A DNA stretch of 9,158 bases, taken from the NCBI GenBank assembly GCA_937891725.1, contig CALAHL010000762.1, positions 1 through 9,158 of the forward strand, read 5' to 3'. Numbering within the stretch: position 1 is the stretch's first letter; the number at the start of each line of letters is the position of its first letter. The DNA comes from an uncultured Rhodospirillaceae bacterium. GTDB taxonomy: Bacteria; Pseudomonadota; Alphaproteobacteria; Thalassobaculales; Thalassobaculaceae. The translations under genes were made by a program, and so were the position numbers. Shown in pieces: positions 1 to 7,328 of this stretch. The notes beneath the pieces are model-generated. The model made no database searches, was not told the origin of the DNA, and was given only the letters and a program-made list of their open reading frames with translations.

Positions 1-118
1 CGGACAGGCCCGGTATTTCATCGCCTACAAGGATTTCGACGTTTTGATGAAATGGAACCGTTCGACCTACTTCGTGATCGCGGTCGGAACGCTTGCAGAT
101 GCTCTAGGAGCCGGGTAA
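1..118 (+). CDS. Lytic murein transglycosylase, MltB/SLT_2 type, C-terminal fragment
   Basis: The first 39 codons (from base 2, TAA at 116-118) encode the tail of a larger protein. The residues include GQARYFIAYKDFDVLMKWNR and end in YFVIAVGTLADALGAG. The pattern of an aromatic/hydrophobic stretch, then a W/Y-N-R-S motif, then 'A-V-G-x-L-A-D' matches the extreme C-terminus of MltB-like membrane-bound lytic transglycosylases, which cleave the MurNAc-GlcNAc bond of peptidoglycan in the periplasm with release of 1,6-anhydro-MurNAc. The catalytic glutamate lies upstream and cannot be seen. The neighbouring rlpA and dacA genes, also peptidoglycan enzymes, support the call. The family assignment rests on a short C-terminal signature only. 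Confidence 0.72.
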   Translation, partial: GQARYFIAYKDFDVLMKWNRSTYFVIAVGTLADALGAG

Positions 119-162
119 TTATCATCATGCGGTATAGTCGATATGCAGCTCTACGAGATCTT

Positions 163-166
163 GAGG
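163..166 (+). promoter_or_regulatory. Shine-Dalgarno site favouring the GTG start at 176
   Basis: GAGG lies 9 bases before the GTG at 176. The alternative in-frame ATG at 143 has no comparable purine-rich site in front of it, so this site favours the shorter rlpA product. This is a reading of the sequence, not a measured start. Confidence 0.45.
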
Positions 167-175
167 TTTTCCATC

Positions 176-1180
176 GTGATTGAACCGACCGAGAGCCGGA
201 AATCGACATTGCGCTTATGGGGCCGAGCGACCCTTCGGACCGCTTGCGTGATCATGGGATTGGGCGTGGCGCTTGCCGGGTGTTCCGAGGCGCAATTGCT
301 GATTCACGGCGCCAAGCAGGTCAAACCGGGGAACACCGGCAAGACGGCAGGCTACTACAAGGTCGGCTCTCCCTACCAGATCAAGAGTGTTTGGTATTAC
401 CCGCAGGATGAACAGGATTACAGCGAGACGGGGATCGCGTCGTGGTATGGGCCGGGTTTTCACGGAAAGGAGACCGCCAATGGCGAACTCTTCGACGAAA
501 ATGAGGTCACGGCCGCCCATCGCACCCTTCCGATGCCGAGTGTGGTGCGGGTAACGAATCTCGGGAACGGCCGCTCCATCATGGTACGGGTGAATGACCG
601 TGGCCCCTTCGCCCACGGGCGGATCATCGATCTCTCGCGGCGTGCGGCGCAACTCTTAGGGTTTGAGCGGAATGGAACGGCCCGTGTGCGGGTCGAACTG
701 TTGCCGTCGGAATCCGAGCAGGCACGGGCGACGGCGCGCGGTGATACCCCCGGGGTCACGCAGGTCGCTCAGCAGACAGCTCCCGCAGCGGCCCCGTCCG
801 GACGGGTGTCGGTGGCATCGATTTCCGTACCGAGCGGCGTGCGCATTTCCAATGACGCTGCGACATCTGCCCCGCAAGCACCGCCGCCAACCTCAAATGT
901 GAATATCAATCGGACACAGGACGACGTGATCGTCATGCCGGTCGCTCAGGAAACCGAGCTGTTTATCCAGGCGGGAGCTTTCCAGAGCCGTGAAAATGCG
1001 GATCGTCTCTCGGCACGTCTTCGGCCCTTCGGAACGCCGGCAATCCAAGTGGCCGAAGTCGCAGGCAAAACCTACTATCGGGTGCGTCTTGGCCCTCTCC
1101 AATCCGTCGAAATCGCGGATGCGATGTTGGAGCGGGTGATTGACGCAGGCTATCCAGGCTCGACCATCATTGTCGAGTAG
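176..1180 (+). CDS. rlpA: RlpA-family septal ring lytic transglycosylase lipoprotein (DPBB + SPOR)
   Basis: The protein has 334 aa from GTG 176, or 345 aa if the ATG at 143 is used. A signal peptide ends in the lipobox LAGC (Cys36), so it should be an envelope lipoprotein. A double-psi beta-barrel domain spans about residues 84-177 and contains ASWYGPGFHGKETANGE, TAAHRTLP and VNDRGPF..GRIIDLS. Glu104, His115 and Asp141 have exactly the spacing (11, 26) of the catalytic Glu120/His131/Asp157 of Pseudomonas aeruginosa RlpA, so the site looks intact. A linker rich in Ala, Pro, Ser and Gln follows, then a C-terminal SPOR domain (about 257-334, starting near FIQAGAF) of the kind that binds denuded septal glycan. 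Known family members cleave naked glycan strands during daughter-cell separation; whether this one is active is inferred from the residues. It sits 3' of an MltB-type gene and 5' of dacA. Confidence 0.9.
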   Translation: MIEPTESRKSTLRLWGRATLRTACVIMGLGVALAGCSEAQLLIHGAKQVKPGNTGKTAGYYKVGSPYQIKSVWYYPQDEQDYSETGIASWYGPGFHGKETANGELFDENEVTAAHRTLPMPSVVRVTNLGNGRSIMVRVNDRGPFAHGRIIDLSRRAAQLLGFERNGTARVRVELLPSESEQARATARGDTPGVTQVAQQTAPAAAPSGRVSVASISVPSGVRISNDAATSAPQAPPPTSNVNINRTQDDVIVMPVAQETELFIQAGAFQSRENADRLSARLRPFGTPAIQVAEVAGKTYYRVRLGPLQSVEIADAMLERVIDAGYPGSTIIVE

Positions 1181-1287
1181 GCGGGTCGGGTCGGTCGGAC
1201 CCAGACAGGCTATGGGTACGTCGCCGCAATTCGCCCCCATTCTCGCGATATCGGGTCTGGGTCCGGCACAAGCAAAGGGGTCTCTCG

Positions 1288-2454
1288 ATGCGGTCAATAA
1301 TCTTGCGGGTAAGGACGTTGCTGATACCAGTGGTCCTGGTATTGGCGATTGCGGGAGTGGCTCCACCAGCCTCCGCGATAACCCTCGACACCAATGCGCG
1401 GGAAGCGATCCTGCTGGATTTCGACACTGGGCAGATCCTGTATGAAAGGAATGCCGACGAGTTGATGCCGCCGGCGTCTATGTCAAAGATCATGACGGTG
1501 TATCTGGCGTTTGAGCGGCTAAAGGATGGCCGGCTCAAGATGGAGGATACTGTTCCCGTTTCCGAGAAGGCCTGGCAGAAGGGCGGCTCGAAAATGTTCA
1601 TTCAGGTCGGCAGCCGGGTGAAGATTTCGGATCTGCTGCGCGGGATCATCGTGCAGTCCGGCAACGACGCGGCGATTGCCCTGGCCGAGGCGATCGGGGG
1701 ATCCGAGGAGGCTTTTGCCGAGTTGATGACCCAGAAAGCGCGAGATCTGGGAATGGTACAGTCGACCTTCCGCAATGCAACCGGCTGGCCCGACCCGGAC
1801 CACCGGATGACGGCGCGTGAGCTGGCCATTTTGGCGACCGCGATGATCCGGAATTTCCCGGAATACTACAGCATCTATTCCGAGACCGAGTTCACCTACA
1901 ACGACATTCGCCAGGGCAATCGAAATCCGCTGCTTTACAAGAATATGGGCGCAGACGGGGTTAAGACCGGACACACCGAGAACGCGGGCTATGGTCTGAC
2001 CGCAAGTGCTGTCCGAGACGGCCGTCGATTGATCCTCGTCGTCAATGGCTTGGACAGTGTGAATGCGCGTTCGACGGAGTCCGAGCGCTTCCTGGATTGG
2101 GGATTCCGGGAGTTCGACAATTATCCGCTCTTCGAGAAGGCACAGGTTGTCAGCGACGCCGACGTTTGGATCGGCGACAAGCAGGCCGTGCCGTTGATCT
2201 CGAAGCGGGACATCACCCTCACGCTTCCACGCGTCTCCCGGCGGGAGATGACGGTGAAGGTCGAGTACGAAGGACCAATCCCCGCGCCGATCGAGGCCGG
2301 CCAGCAGCTCGCGACCCTGCGGGTATCTGCTCCGGACATGGAAGATCGAACGTTTCCGCTCTACGCCGGTGAGAGCGTCGGCAAGCTGGGACCGCTCGGT
2401 CGGATTACCTCGGCGATCGGATATCTGGTTTGGGGGCCGAGCCGGGGTGGCTAG
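1288..2454 (+). CDS. dacA: D-alanyl-D-alanine carboxypeptidase (low-molecular-mass PBP, DacA/DacF class)
   Basis: The protein has 388 aa, normal for the S11 peptidase family. The N-terminal signal peptide (hydrophobic from about residue 11) ends at an ASA site near residue 30, giving a periplasmic enzyme that removes the terminal D-Ala from peptidoglycan pentapeptides. All three active-site motifs of penicillin-binding proteins are present: S64-M-S-K67 (nucleophile and general base), S124-G-N126, and K226-T-G228 in DGVKTGHTENAGYG. A C-terminal beta domain (about 280-375, the PBP5_C-like region) follows, and the end (GYLVWGPSRGG) may be an amphipathic membrane anchor. The start is supported by AAAGGGG at 1274-1280, seven bases before the ATG. 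The 107-base gap after rlpA could hold its own promoter, but none is clear. The stop overlaps the start of holB. Confidence 0.93.
   Translation: MRSIILRVRTLLIPVVLVLAIAGVAPPASAITLDTNAREAILLDFDTGQILYERNADELMPPASMSKIMTVYLAFERLKDGRLKMEDTVPVSEKAWQKGGSKMFIQVGSRVKISDLLRGIIVQSGNDAAIALAEAIGGSEEAFAELMTQKARDLGMVQSTFRNATGWPDPDHRMTARELAILATAMIRNFPEYYSIYSETEFTYNDIRQGNRNPLLYKNMGADGVKTGHTENAGYGLTASAVRDGRRLILVVNGLDSVNARSTESERFLDWGFREFDNYPLFEKAQVVSDADVWIGDKQAVPLISKRDITLTLPRVSRREMTVKVEYEGPIPAPIEAGQQLATLRVSAPDMEDRTFPLYAGESVGKLGPLGRITSAIGYLVWGPSRGG
2432..2436 (+). promoter_or_regulatory. Ribosome binding site for holB inside the end of dacA
   Basis: GGGGG lies 10 bases before the GTG at 2447. Together with the match of the following residues (VARAPKAEDG) to the usual N-terminus of alphaproteobacterial delta' proteins, it places the holB start at 2447 rather than at the upstream in-frame start at 2369. 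It lies within dacA codons, so holB translation is probably coupled to dacA. Confidence 0.5.
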
Positions 2455-3589
2455 GGCACCGAAAGCCGAGGACGGTCCGGAGAACGATACCGGCCTTCCG
2501 CGGCCAAGCGAAACCTCAGAACTGTTCGGGCACGACGATGCGGAGCAAGTGGTCCTGGAGGCTTGGACTTCGGGACGGATGCCGCATGCATGGTTGATCA
2601 CCGGGCCCAGTGGCATTGGCAAGTCGACCTTCGCCTATCGGATCGCGAAATTCGTGCTGTCAGGGGGCGAGCCGTCTGGTGTGGCAGGATTGTTCGCTGC
2701 GGAGTCGGCACCCGTGACCAGTCTCGCCGTCGATCCCGAGAACCGCGCCGCCCGTCTGGTGGCCAGCAACGGCCATCCCGATCTCCGGATCCTGCGCCGA
2801 ACGCTCAACGACCGAGGCGTTTTGAGCTCGGTGATCCGGATCGAAGATGTGCGCGCCTTTATCGACCGGGTTCGGATGAGGCCTTCGCTTGACGGGTGGC
2901 GGGTGGCAATTGTCGATGAAGCCGAGAAGATGAACCGGAGCTCCGAGAACGCACTTCTGAAGGTGCTTGAAGAACCGCCGCGTAATACCTTGATTTTAAT
3001 TGTTTCGAACTCCCTGAACGCGATGCTGCCAACCACCCGATCCCGGTGCCGACTGCTGGCGCTGTCGCCGCTGAAAGATGGGGTGGTCAGAGAGTTGTTG
3101 ACCCGGTCGGAGCAGGTGAGCGACCAGGGCGATATTGAGATCCTGGTGCGTCTATCGGAAGGGAGCATAGGTCGAGCCCTCGATCTGGCGGTCGCCGGCG
3201 GAGCGGTTTTGTACCGAGAGATTGGATCTTTGCTGGCACGGATGCCGCAGCTTGATGTGGAGGATCTGCATACGCTGTCAGGAAAGCTCGCCCGGCGCCC
3301 GAAGGAAGGCGAAGCCGACAGCTTTATCACCGCGGCATCGTTGATCCTGCGATGGATCGACCGCTCCATCCGGGGAGCGTCTGGGATCGAAAGCGTCGAG
3401 CAAGGTGCGGGACGCCCCGAATGGGCGCGCAGGATCGGCATAGAAGAAGCATTCCGCCGCCGCACCGGTTTCGAACGCCTGGTCCGGCTTGAAAGCGCGC
3501 TCAACCTCGACCGCAAGCAGGTGCTACTTGACGGTCTGAACGGCTTGGCGACCGGTATCGGACTTGATCCAAGTGTAGCGGCGGAGTAG
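2447..3589 (+). CDS. holB: DNA polymerase III subunit delta'
   Basis: The protein has 380 aa from GTG 2447. It is an AAA+ clamp-loader subunit that helps load the beta sliding clamp at primer ends. Visible motifs are the P-loop GPSGIGKS (residues 53-60), a Walker B-like VAIVDEAEKMN (153-163) followed by the family signature NALLKVLEEPP, and the SRC motif (199-201, TTRSRCR). The zinc-module cysteines of gamma/tau and E. coli delta' are not present in the segment after the P-loop, which is what I recall of alphaproteobacterial delta'. The GTG overlaps the last 8 bases of dacA (GTGGCTAG). The open frame extends upstream to 2369, but those residues read like dacA antisense-frame noise. In most alphaproteobacteria tmk precedes holB directly; here dacA does. 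Confidence 0.93.
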   Translation: MARAPKAEDGPENDTGLPRPSETSELFGHDDAEQVVLEAWTSGRMPHAWLITGPSGIGKSTFAYRIAKFVLSGGEPSGVAGLFAAESAPVTSLAVDPENRAARLVASNGHPDLRILRRTLNDRGVLSSVIRIEDVRAFIDRVRMRPSLDGWRVAIVDEAEKMNRSSENALLKVLEEPPRNTLILIVSNSLNAMLPTTRSRCRLLALSPLKDGVVRELLTRSEQVSDQGDIEILVRLSEGSIGRALDLAVAGGAVLYREIGSLLARMPQLDVEDLHTLSGKLARRPKEGEADSFITAASLILRWIDRSIRGASGIESVEQGAGRPEWARRIGIEEAFRRRTGFERLVRLESALNLDRKQVLLDGLNGLATGIGLDPSVAAE

Positions 3590-3644
3590 GTCAGAGACGC
3601 CCCGGATGTCCATGTCGTTGGACACTTGGATGGCCCCGATGAGC

Positions 3645-3648
3645 GGAG
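3645..3648 (+). promoter_or_regulatory. Shine-Dalgarno site selecting the metG start at 3654
   Basis: GGAG lies 5 bases before the ATG at 3654. Four earlier in-frame ATGs (3606, 3612, 3630, 3639) exist, but the conserved synthetase N-terminus (TYYVTTPIYYVN) begins only a few residues after 3654, so this site and homology agree. Confidence 0.6.
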
Positions 3649-3653
3649 TTTGC

Positions 3654-5213
3654 ATGTCCTCGCCAGATCAGAAAACCTACTACGTCACGACGCCGATCTA
3701 CTACGTGAACGACAGCCCTCATATCGGGCACGCTTACACGACCCTGGCCTGCGATGTCCTGGCTCGGTTCAAGCGTTTGGATGGCTATCGGGTGAAATTC
3801 CTGACCGGTACCGACGAGCATGGCCAGAAGGTTGAAAAGGCTGCTGAGTTGGCGGGTGTGGACCCGCAAAGCTTCACCGACGAGGTCAGCCAACGGTTCC
3901 GGACCCTGGCAGCCACCATGAACTTCAGCAATGACGATTTCATCCGCACCACCGAGGAGCGGCACAAACGAGCGGTCCAGGACCTGTGGGTGCGTCTGCA
4001 GGAGCGCGGGCATATCTATCTTGATTCCTATGACGGCTGGTATTCCGTCCGCGACGAGGCGTTCTATGGGGAAGGGGAACTGGTCGAGAAGAATGGCCAG
4101 AAGATCGCGCCCACCGGCGCGCCGGTCGAGTGGGTCAAGGAGCCGAGCTACTTCTTCGACCTGTCGAAATGGCAGGAACCGCTTCTGAAATTCTATGACG
4201 ACAACCCCAACTTCATCCTGCCGGACAGCCGCCGGAACGAGGTGATCAGCTTCGTGAAGGGCGGGCTGCGCGATCTCTCGATCAGCAGGACCAGCTTCAA
4301 ATGGGGCATTCCGGTTCCGGGCGACGACGCGCACATCATGTACGTCTGGTTGGACGCGCTGACCAATTACATCACGGCGGCAGGATATCCGGATCGGGAC
4401 GGCGATTACGCCGATTTCTGGCCGGCGGATCTGCATATGGTCGGTAAGGACATCCTGCGGTTCCACGCGGTTTATTGGCCTGCCTTTCTGATGGCAGCGG
4501 ATTTGGAGCCGCCGAAGCGGGTGTTCGCGCACGGCTGGTGGACCAATGAGGGCGAAAAGATTTCGAAGTCGGTCGGCAACGTGATCGATCCGGTCTCCCT
4601 GGTTGAAACCTATGGGTTGGACCAAACCCGCTATTTTCTGGTGCGCGAGGTCCCGTTCGGAAATGACGGTGATTTCTCTCATCAGGCGATGATCAATCGG
4701 ATGAACTCCGAACTGGCGAACGATCTGGGCAACTTGTGCCAGCGAGTGCTGTCGATGGTGGTGAAGAACTGCAACGGCGCCGTGCCCACCCCAGGTGCGT
4801 TCGAGCCGACCGACCAAGCCCTGTTGGACAAGGCGCACGCAATGCTCCCGGCAGCACGCGCGCATCTGGACGTTCAAGCCTTCCACAAGATGCTGGAGAC
4901 CGTGTTCGAGGTGGTGGGAGATGCCAACCGCTATGTGGACGAGATGGCACCGTGGGCGTTGCGGAAGACCGATCCGGCCCGAATGGAGACGGTGCTCTAC
5001 ACCTTGGTCGAGGCTATCCGCCATGCGGTGATTTTGTTGCAGCCGGTGATGCCGGACACGACCTCGAAATTGCTGGATCAGTTGGTCCTTGGACCGGACG
5101 AACGCGGCTTCGATCGGCTGGGCCCTGACCATCGCCTAGTCCCCGGAACGCCGTTGCCGAAGCCGGAGGGAGCCTTTCCGCGTTGGGTCCCGGAAGAGGG
5201 GGCGTCCCAGTGA
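3654..5213 (+). CDS. metG: Methionine--tRNA ligase
   Basis: The protein has 519 aa and is a cytoplasmic class I aminoacyl-tRNA synthetase that charges tRNA-Met with methionine using ATP. The N-terminus carries YYVTTPIYYVNDSPHIGHAY with the HIGH box at residues 23-26, then FLTGTDEHGQKV. The KMSKS loop reads KISKS (302-306, in GEKISKSVGN). The connective-peptide knuckle reads WYSVRDEAFYGEGEL, without the paired cysteines of zinc-binding MetRS, so this is the zinc-free short type common in alphaproteobacteria. The C-terminal helical anticodon-binding domain is present (about 380-480), with no appended Trbp111-like dimerisation domain. A 64-base gap separates it from holB. The TGA overlaps the GTG of the tatD gene by 4 bases (GTGA). 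Confidence 0.96.
   Translation: MSSPDQKTYYVTTPIYYVNDSPHIGHAYTTLACDVLARFKRLDGYRVKFLTGTDEHGQKVEKAAELAGVDPQSFTDEVSQRFRTLAATMNFSNDDFIRTTEERHKRAVQDLWVRLQERGHIYLDSYDGWYSVRDEAFYGEGELVEKNGQKIAPTGAPVEWVKEPSYFFDLSKWQEPLLKFYDDNPNFILPDSRRNEVISFVKGGLRDLSISRTSFKWGIPVPGDDAHIMYVWLDALTNYITAAGYPDRDGDYADFWPADLHMVGKDILRFHAVYWPAFLMAADLEPPKRVFAHGWWTNEGEKISKSVGNVIDPVSLVETYGLDQTRYFLVREVPFGNDGDFSHQAMINRMNSELANDLGNLCQRVLSMVVKNCNGAVPTPGAFEPTDQALLDKAHAMLPAARAHLDVQAFHKMLETVFEVVGDANRYVDEMAPWALRKTDPARMETVLYTLVEAIRHAVILLQPVMPDTTSKLLDQLVLGPDERGFDRLGPDHRLVPGTPLPKPEGAFPRWVPEEGASQ
5195..5202 (+). promoter_or_regulatory. Strong ribosome binding site for the tatD gene within metG
   Basis: AGAGGGGG ends 7 bases before the GTG at 5210. 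It supports that start over the in-frame start at 5183, which would add nine residues of no family resemblance and overlap metG further. Confidence 0.55.
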
Positions 5214-6058
5214 CGTCGGATTTGGGCCTGCCGCCGCTGGTTGATAGCCACTGTCATCTGGATTTCGATGATTTCGGCCCAGAGCGGGATGAGATCGTGG
5301 CCAGAGCGCGCCGGGCCGGTCTGGTCCGCATGGTGACAATCTGCACCCGCGTCCGCCAGTTCGAGGCCCGCATCCTGCCGATCGCCGAGGCCTATGACGA
5401 CGTGTTCTGCACCGTTGGCACCCATCCTCATCAAGCCGATGAGGAGACCGATGTGACGGTCGATCAACTGGTTGCCTATGCGTCGCATCCGAAAGTCGTC
5501 GGGATCGGGGAATGTGGGCTCGACTATTTCTACACGCACGGCTCACCCGAGGCGCAGGCCGCCGGGTTTCGCATCCATATCGAGGCGGCCCGCAGGCTTG
5601 ATCTTCCTGTGATCATTCATTCACGGGACGCAGACGAGGATATGGCGCAGATTCTGGAAGACGAGACCGAGCGAAACGGATCGTTCCGGGCGGTGCTGCA
5701 CTGCTTCAGTTCCGGACGGGAACTCGCGATGCGGGCGATCGCGCTGGGTCACTATGTTTCGTTTTCCGGAATCGTGACCTTCAAGAAGTCGGAAGACCTG
5801 CGGCAGATCGCGGCCGAGGTTCCCGAAGACCGCATTCTGGTTGAAACCGATGCGCCTTACTTGGCGCCGCCGCCGCATCGCGGGAAGCGGAACGAGCCGT
5901 CCTACGTCGTTCATACCCATCGGGTCGTGGCGGAGACCAAGGGCTGGGACGAGCGGGAGTCGGCGCAGAGAACGACCCGCAATTTTCACCGCCTGTTCTC
6001 CAAAGTTCCTCCATCGGCCGGCTTTGATTTGACCGACGTTGATCGGGAGACAGCATGA
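5210..6058 (+). CDS. tatD: TatD family metal-dependent hydrolase (DNase)
   Basis: The protein has 282 aa from GTG 5210, with a TIM-barrel fold expected. Metal ligands of the TatD family can be placed: H14 and H16 in LVDSHCHLDF, E101 in GIGECGLDY, H137 in PVIIHSRDAD, H164 in AVLHCFSSG and D214 in LVETDAPYLAP. The closing signature APPPHRGKRNEPSYV is also present. Family members are 3'-5' exonucleases or deoxyribonucleases implicated in DNA repair and turnover; the exact substrate here is unknown. It overlaps metG (GTGA) and the next gene (ATGA), so it is translated as part of a coupled set. The paralogue ycfH occupies the same position next to holB in E. coli, so the symbol is generic. Confidence 0.93.
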   Translation: MTSDLGLPPLVDSHCHLDFDDFGPERDEIVARARRAGLVRMVTICTRVRQFEARILPIAEAYDDVFCTVGTHPHQADEETDVTVDQLVAYASHPKVVGIGECGLDYFYTHGSPEAQAAGFRIHIEAARRLDLPVIIHSRDADEDMAQILEDETERNGSFRAVLHCFSSGRELAMRAIALGHYVSFSGIVTFKKSEDLRQIAAEVPEDRILVETDAPYLAPPPHRGKRNEPSYVVHTHRVVAETKGWDERESAQRTTRNFHRLFSKVPPSAGFDLTDVDRETA

Positions 6059-6837
6059 AGGTCACCATGCTCGGATGCGGATCCTCGATCGGGGTGCCGA
6101 GCTTGTATTCCGGCTGGGGGGCGGGTGACCCAAGCGAGCCAAGGAACCATCGCCGCCGCTGCTCGACCCTGGTGGAGCAGGACGACCGCGTCATCCTGGT
6201 CGATGCGTCCCCGGACGTGCGCGAGCAACTGTTGGATGCGCGGGTGGACCGGATCGACGCCCTGCTGATCACTCATTTTCACGCCGATCACACCCATGGC
6301 CTCGACGATCTGCGCCCCATTCAATGGCGTATGGGTGCGCAGATCCCGACCCTGACCGATGCGCCGACATTTGCGGACCTCCGGCATCGGTTTGACTATA
6401 TGTTCGAGAAATCGGCGAACAGTCCCCCACATTTCCGGCCGCCGCTCGATGCCTGCGAAATTCCACGGAATGGACGGATTGAGGTTGCTGGCATGCCGGT
6501 CGACGTCATGCTGCAAAGCCATGGCTCCTCCGGCGAAAGCCTTGGGTTCATATTCGGCGGACGGTTCGCCTACTCAACCGACGTCCACAGCTTTGGAGAC
6601 TCCCAACTCAACCAGCTTTCAGCGTACGATCTCGATCTCTGGATCGTCGACTGCTTGCGGCCTGAGCCCAGCACGGCACATGCGGATTTGGACACCACGC
6701 TGGCCTGGGTTCGCCGGGTCAAGCCAAAACGGGCGGTGATGACCCATATGAACACCCAAATGGATTACCGCACGATCCTAGAGCGCTGTCCCGAGGGCGT
6801 CGAGCCGGGCTATGACGGTTTGGTGGTGGAGTTGTGA
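6055..6837 (+). CDS. MBL-fold metallo-hydrolase, PhnP-like phosphodiesterase family
   Basis: The protein has 260 aa. It begins MKVTMLGCGSSIGVP, the usual opening of the PhnP/RNase Z-like branch of the metallo-beta-lactamase superfamily. The core metal motif is H74-F-H76-A-D78-H79 in ITHFHADHTHGLDDLRP. Further ligands are probably H156 (MLQSHGSSGESLGF), D176 (AYSTDVHSF) and H231 (AVMTHMNTQMDY), so the site looks complete. E. coli PhnP is a cyclic phosphodiesterase, but that gene belongs to a phosphonate operon. Here the gene follows tatD, as in many alphaproteobacteria, and no phosphonate genes are visible, so the substrate should not be transferred. GGGAG at 6045-6049 precedes the ATG by 5 bases, and the ATG overlaps the tatD TGA. 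Confidence 0.92.
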   Translation: MKVTMLGCGSSIGVPSLYSGWGAGDPSEPRNHRRRCSTLVEQDDRVILVDASPDVREQLLDARVDRIDALLITHFHADHTHGLDDLRPIQWRMGAQIPTLTDAPTFADLRHRFDYMFEKSANSPPHFRPPLDACEIPRNGRIEVAGMPVDVMLQSHGSSGESLGFIFGGRFAYSTDVHSFGDSQLNQLSAYDLDLWIVDCLRPEPSTAHADLDTTLAWVRRVKPKRAVMTHMNTQMDYRTILERCPEGVEPGYDGLVVEL

Positions 6838-7328
6838 GTACGCTGGATGACATTCCATCCCGTCGATGGGACCGTGACGGTTGGGTGATCACCACAGACC
6901 GTGATCACATCGAGGCTGCCGTCGTCTGCGACTATCTCGCGGCAGGCGACCAGTCGCCGGCAATTCCGCTGGAAACCGTCCGCCGCATGATCGCGGGATC
7001 GGTCAATTTTGGTGTGTTTCCTGGGGAGCCAGGAGCGGTCGGCATGGTCGGTTACGCTCGTGTGGTGACCGATTTCGTGACATTCGCCTATATCGGCGAC
7101 GTGTTTTTATTGGACGGCAACCGAGGCGAGGCCCGCGGCAGCTGGCTGATGGACTGTATCGAGGGACACCCGGATCTCCAGAACCTGCGGCGGTGGATTC
7201 TGATGTGCGGTCCAAGGCCATTGAACTGGTACAAACGCAGGGGCTTTATTGAACCGGAACGGCCGGGGTTTGCGCTGCATAAGACGGATCGCCAAATCTA
7301 TCGCCGTGCAGCGGAGAAAGCAGAGTAG
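6834..7328 (+). CDS. GNAT family N-acetyltransferase
   Basis: The protein has 164 aa and is predicted to transfer an acetyl group from acetyl-CoA to an unknown amine. The fold signature is visible as a central strand (YIGDVFLL, about 86-93), the pyrophosphate-binding turn and helix (GNRGEARGSWLMDCIEGHP, about 95-113), a strand (LRRWILMC), then the late Y-x-x-x-G-F motif (WYKRRGF, 132-138). The loop is GNRGEARG rather than the usual R/Q-x-x-G-x-G/A, so it is slightly divergent. The GTG start overlaps the previous stop (GTGA) and is preceded by GGTGGTGGAG, which supports it as the last member of the coupled operon. The last 83 bases also encode, on the other strand, the end of a hypothetical gene. 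Confidence 0.85.
   Translation: MSTLDDIPSRRWDRDGWVITTDRDHIEAAVVCDYLAAGDQSPAIPLETVRRMIAGSVNFGVFPGEPGAVGMVGYARVVTDFVTFAYIGDVFLLDGNRGEARGSWLMDCIEGHPDLQNLRRWILMCGPRPLNWYKRRGFIEPERPGFALHKTDRQIYRRAAEKAE

Noticed and set aside
1188..1202. Hairpin GGGTC-GGTCG-GACCC after rlpA as a terminator
   Set aside because: The stem is only 5 base pairs and no T-run follows.
2369..2446. Longer N-terminus for holB
   Set aside because: The residues before 2447 overlap dacA in another frame and do not resemble delta' proteins; GTG 2447 has a ribosome site and a family-like N-terminus.
1519..2622. 367-codon open frame on the minus strand opposite dacA and holB
   Set aside because: It spans the boundary of two well-supported genes and has no recognisable motif.
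3591..5132. 513-codon open frame on the minus strand opposite metG
   Set aside because: The plus strand carries an unmistakable methionyl-tRNA synthetase. The minus frame is His/Arg/Val-rich with no domain, as expected from antisense of G+C-rich codons.
6055..6837. Assignment of the MBL protein as phnP of a phosphonate pathway
   Set aside because: No phn genes are nearby, and this gene is a routine neighbour of tatD in alphaproteobacteria; only family-level naming is supported.
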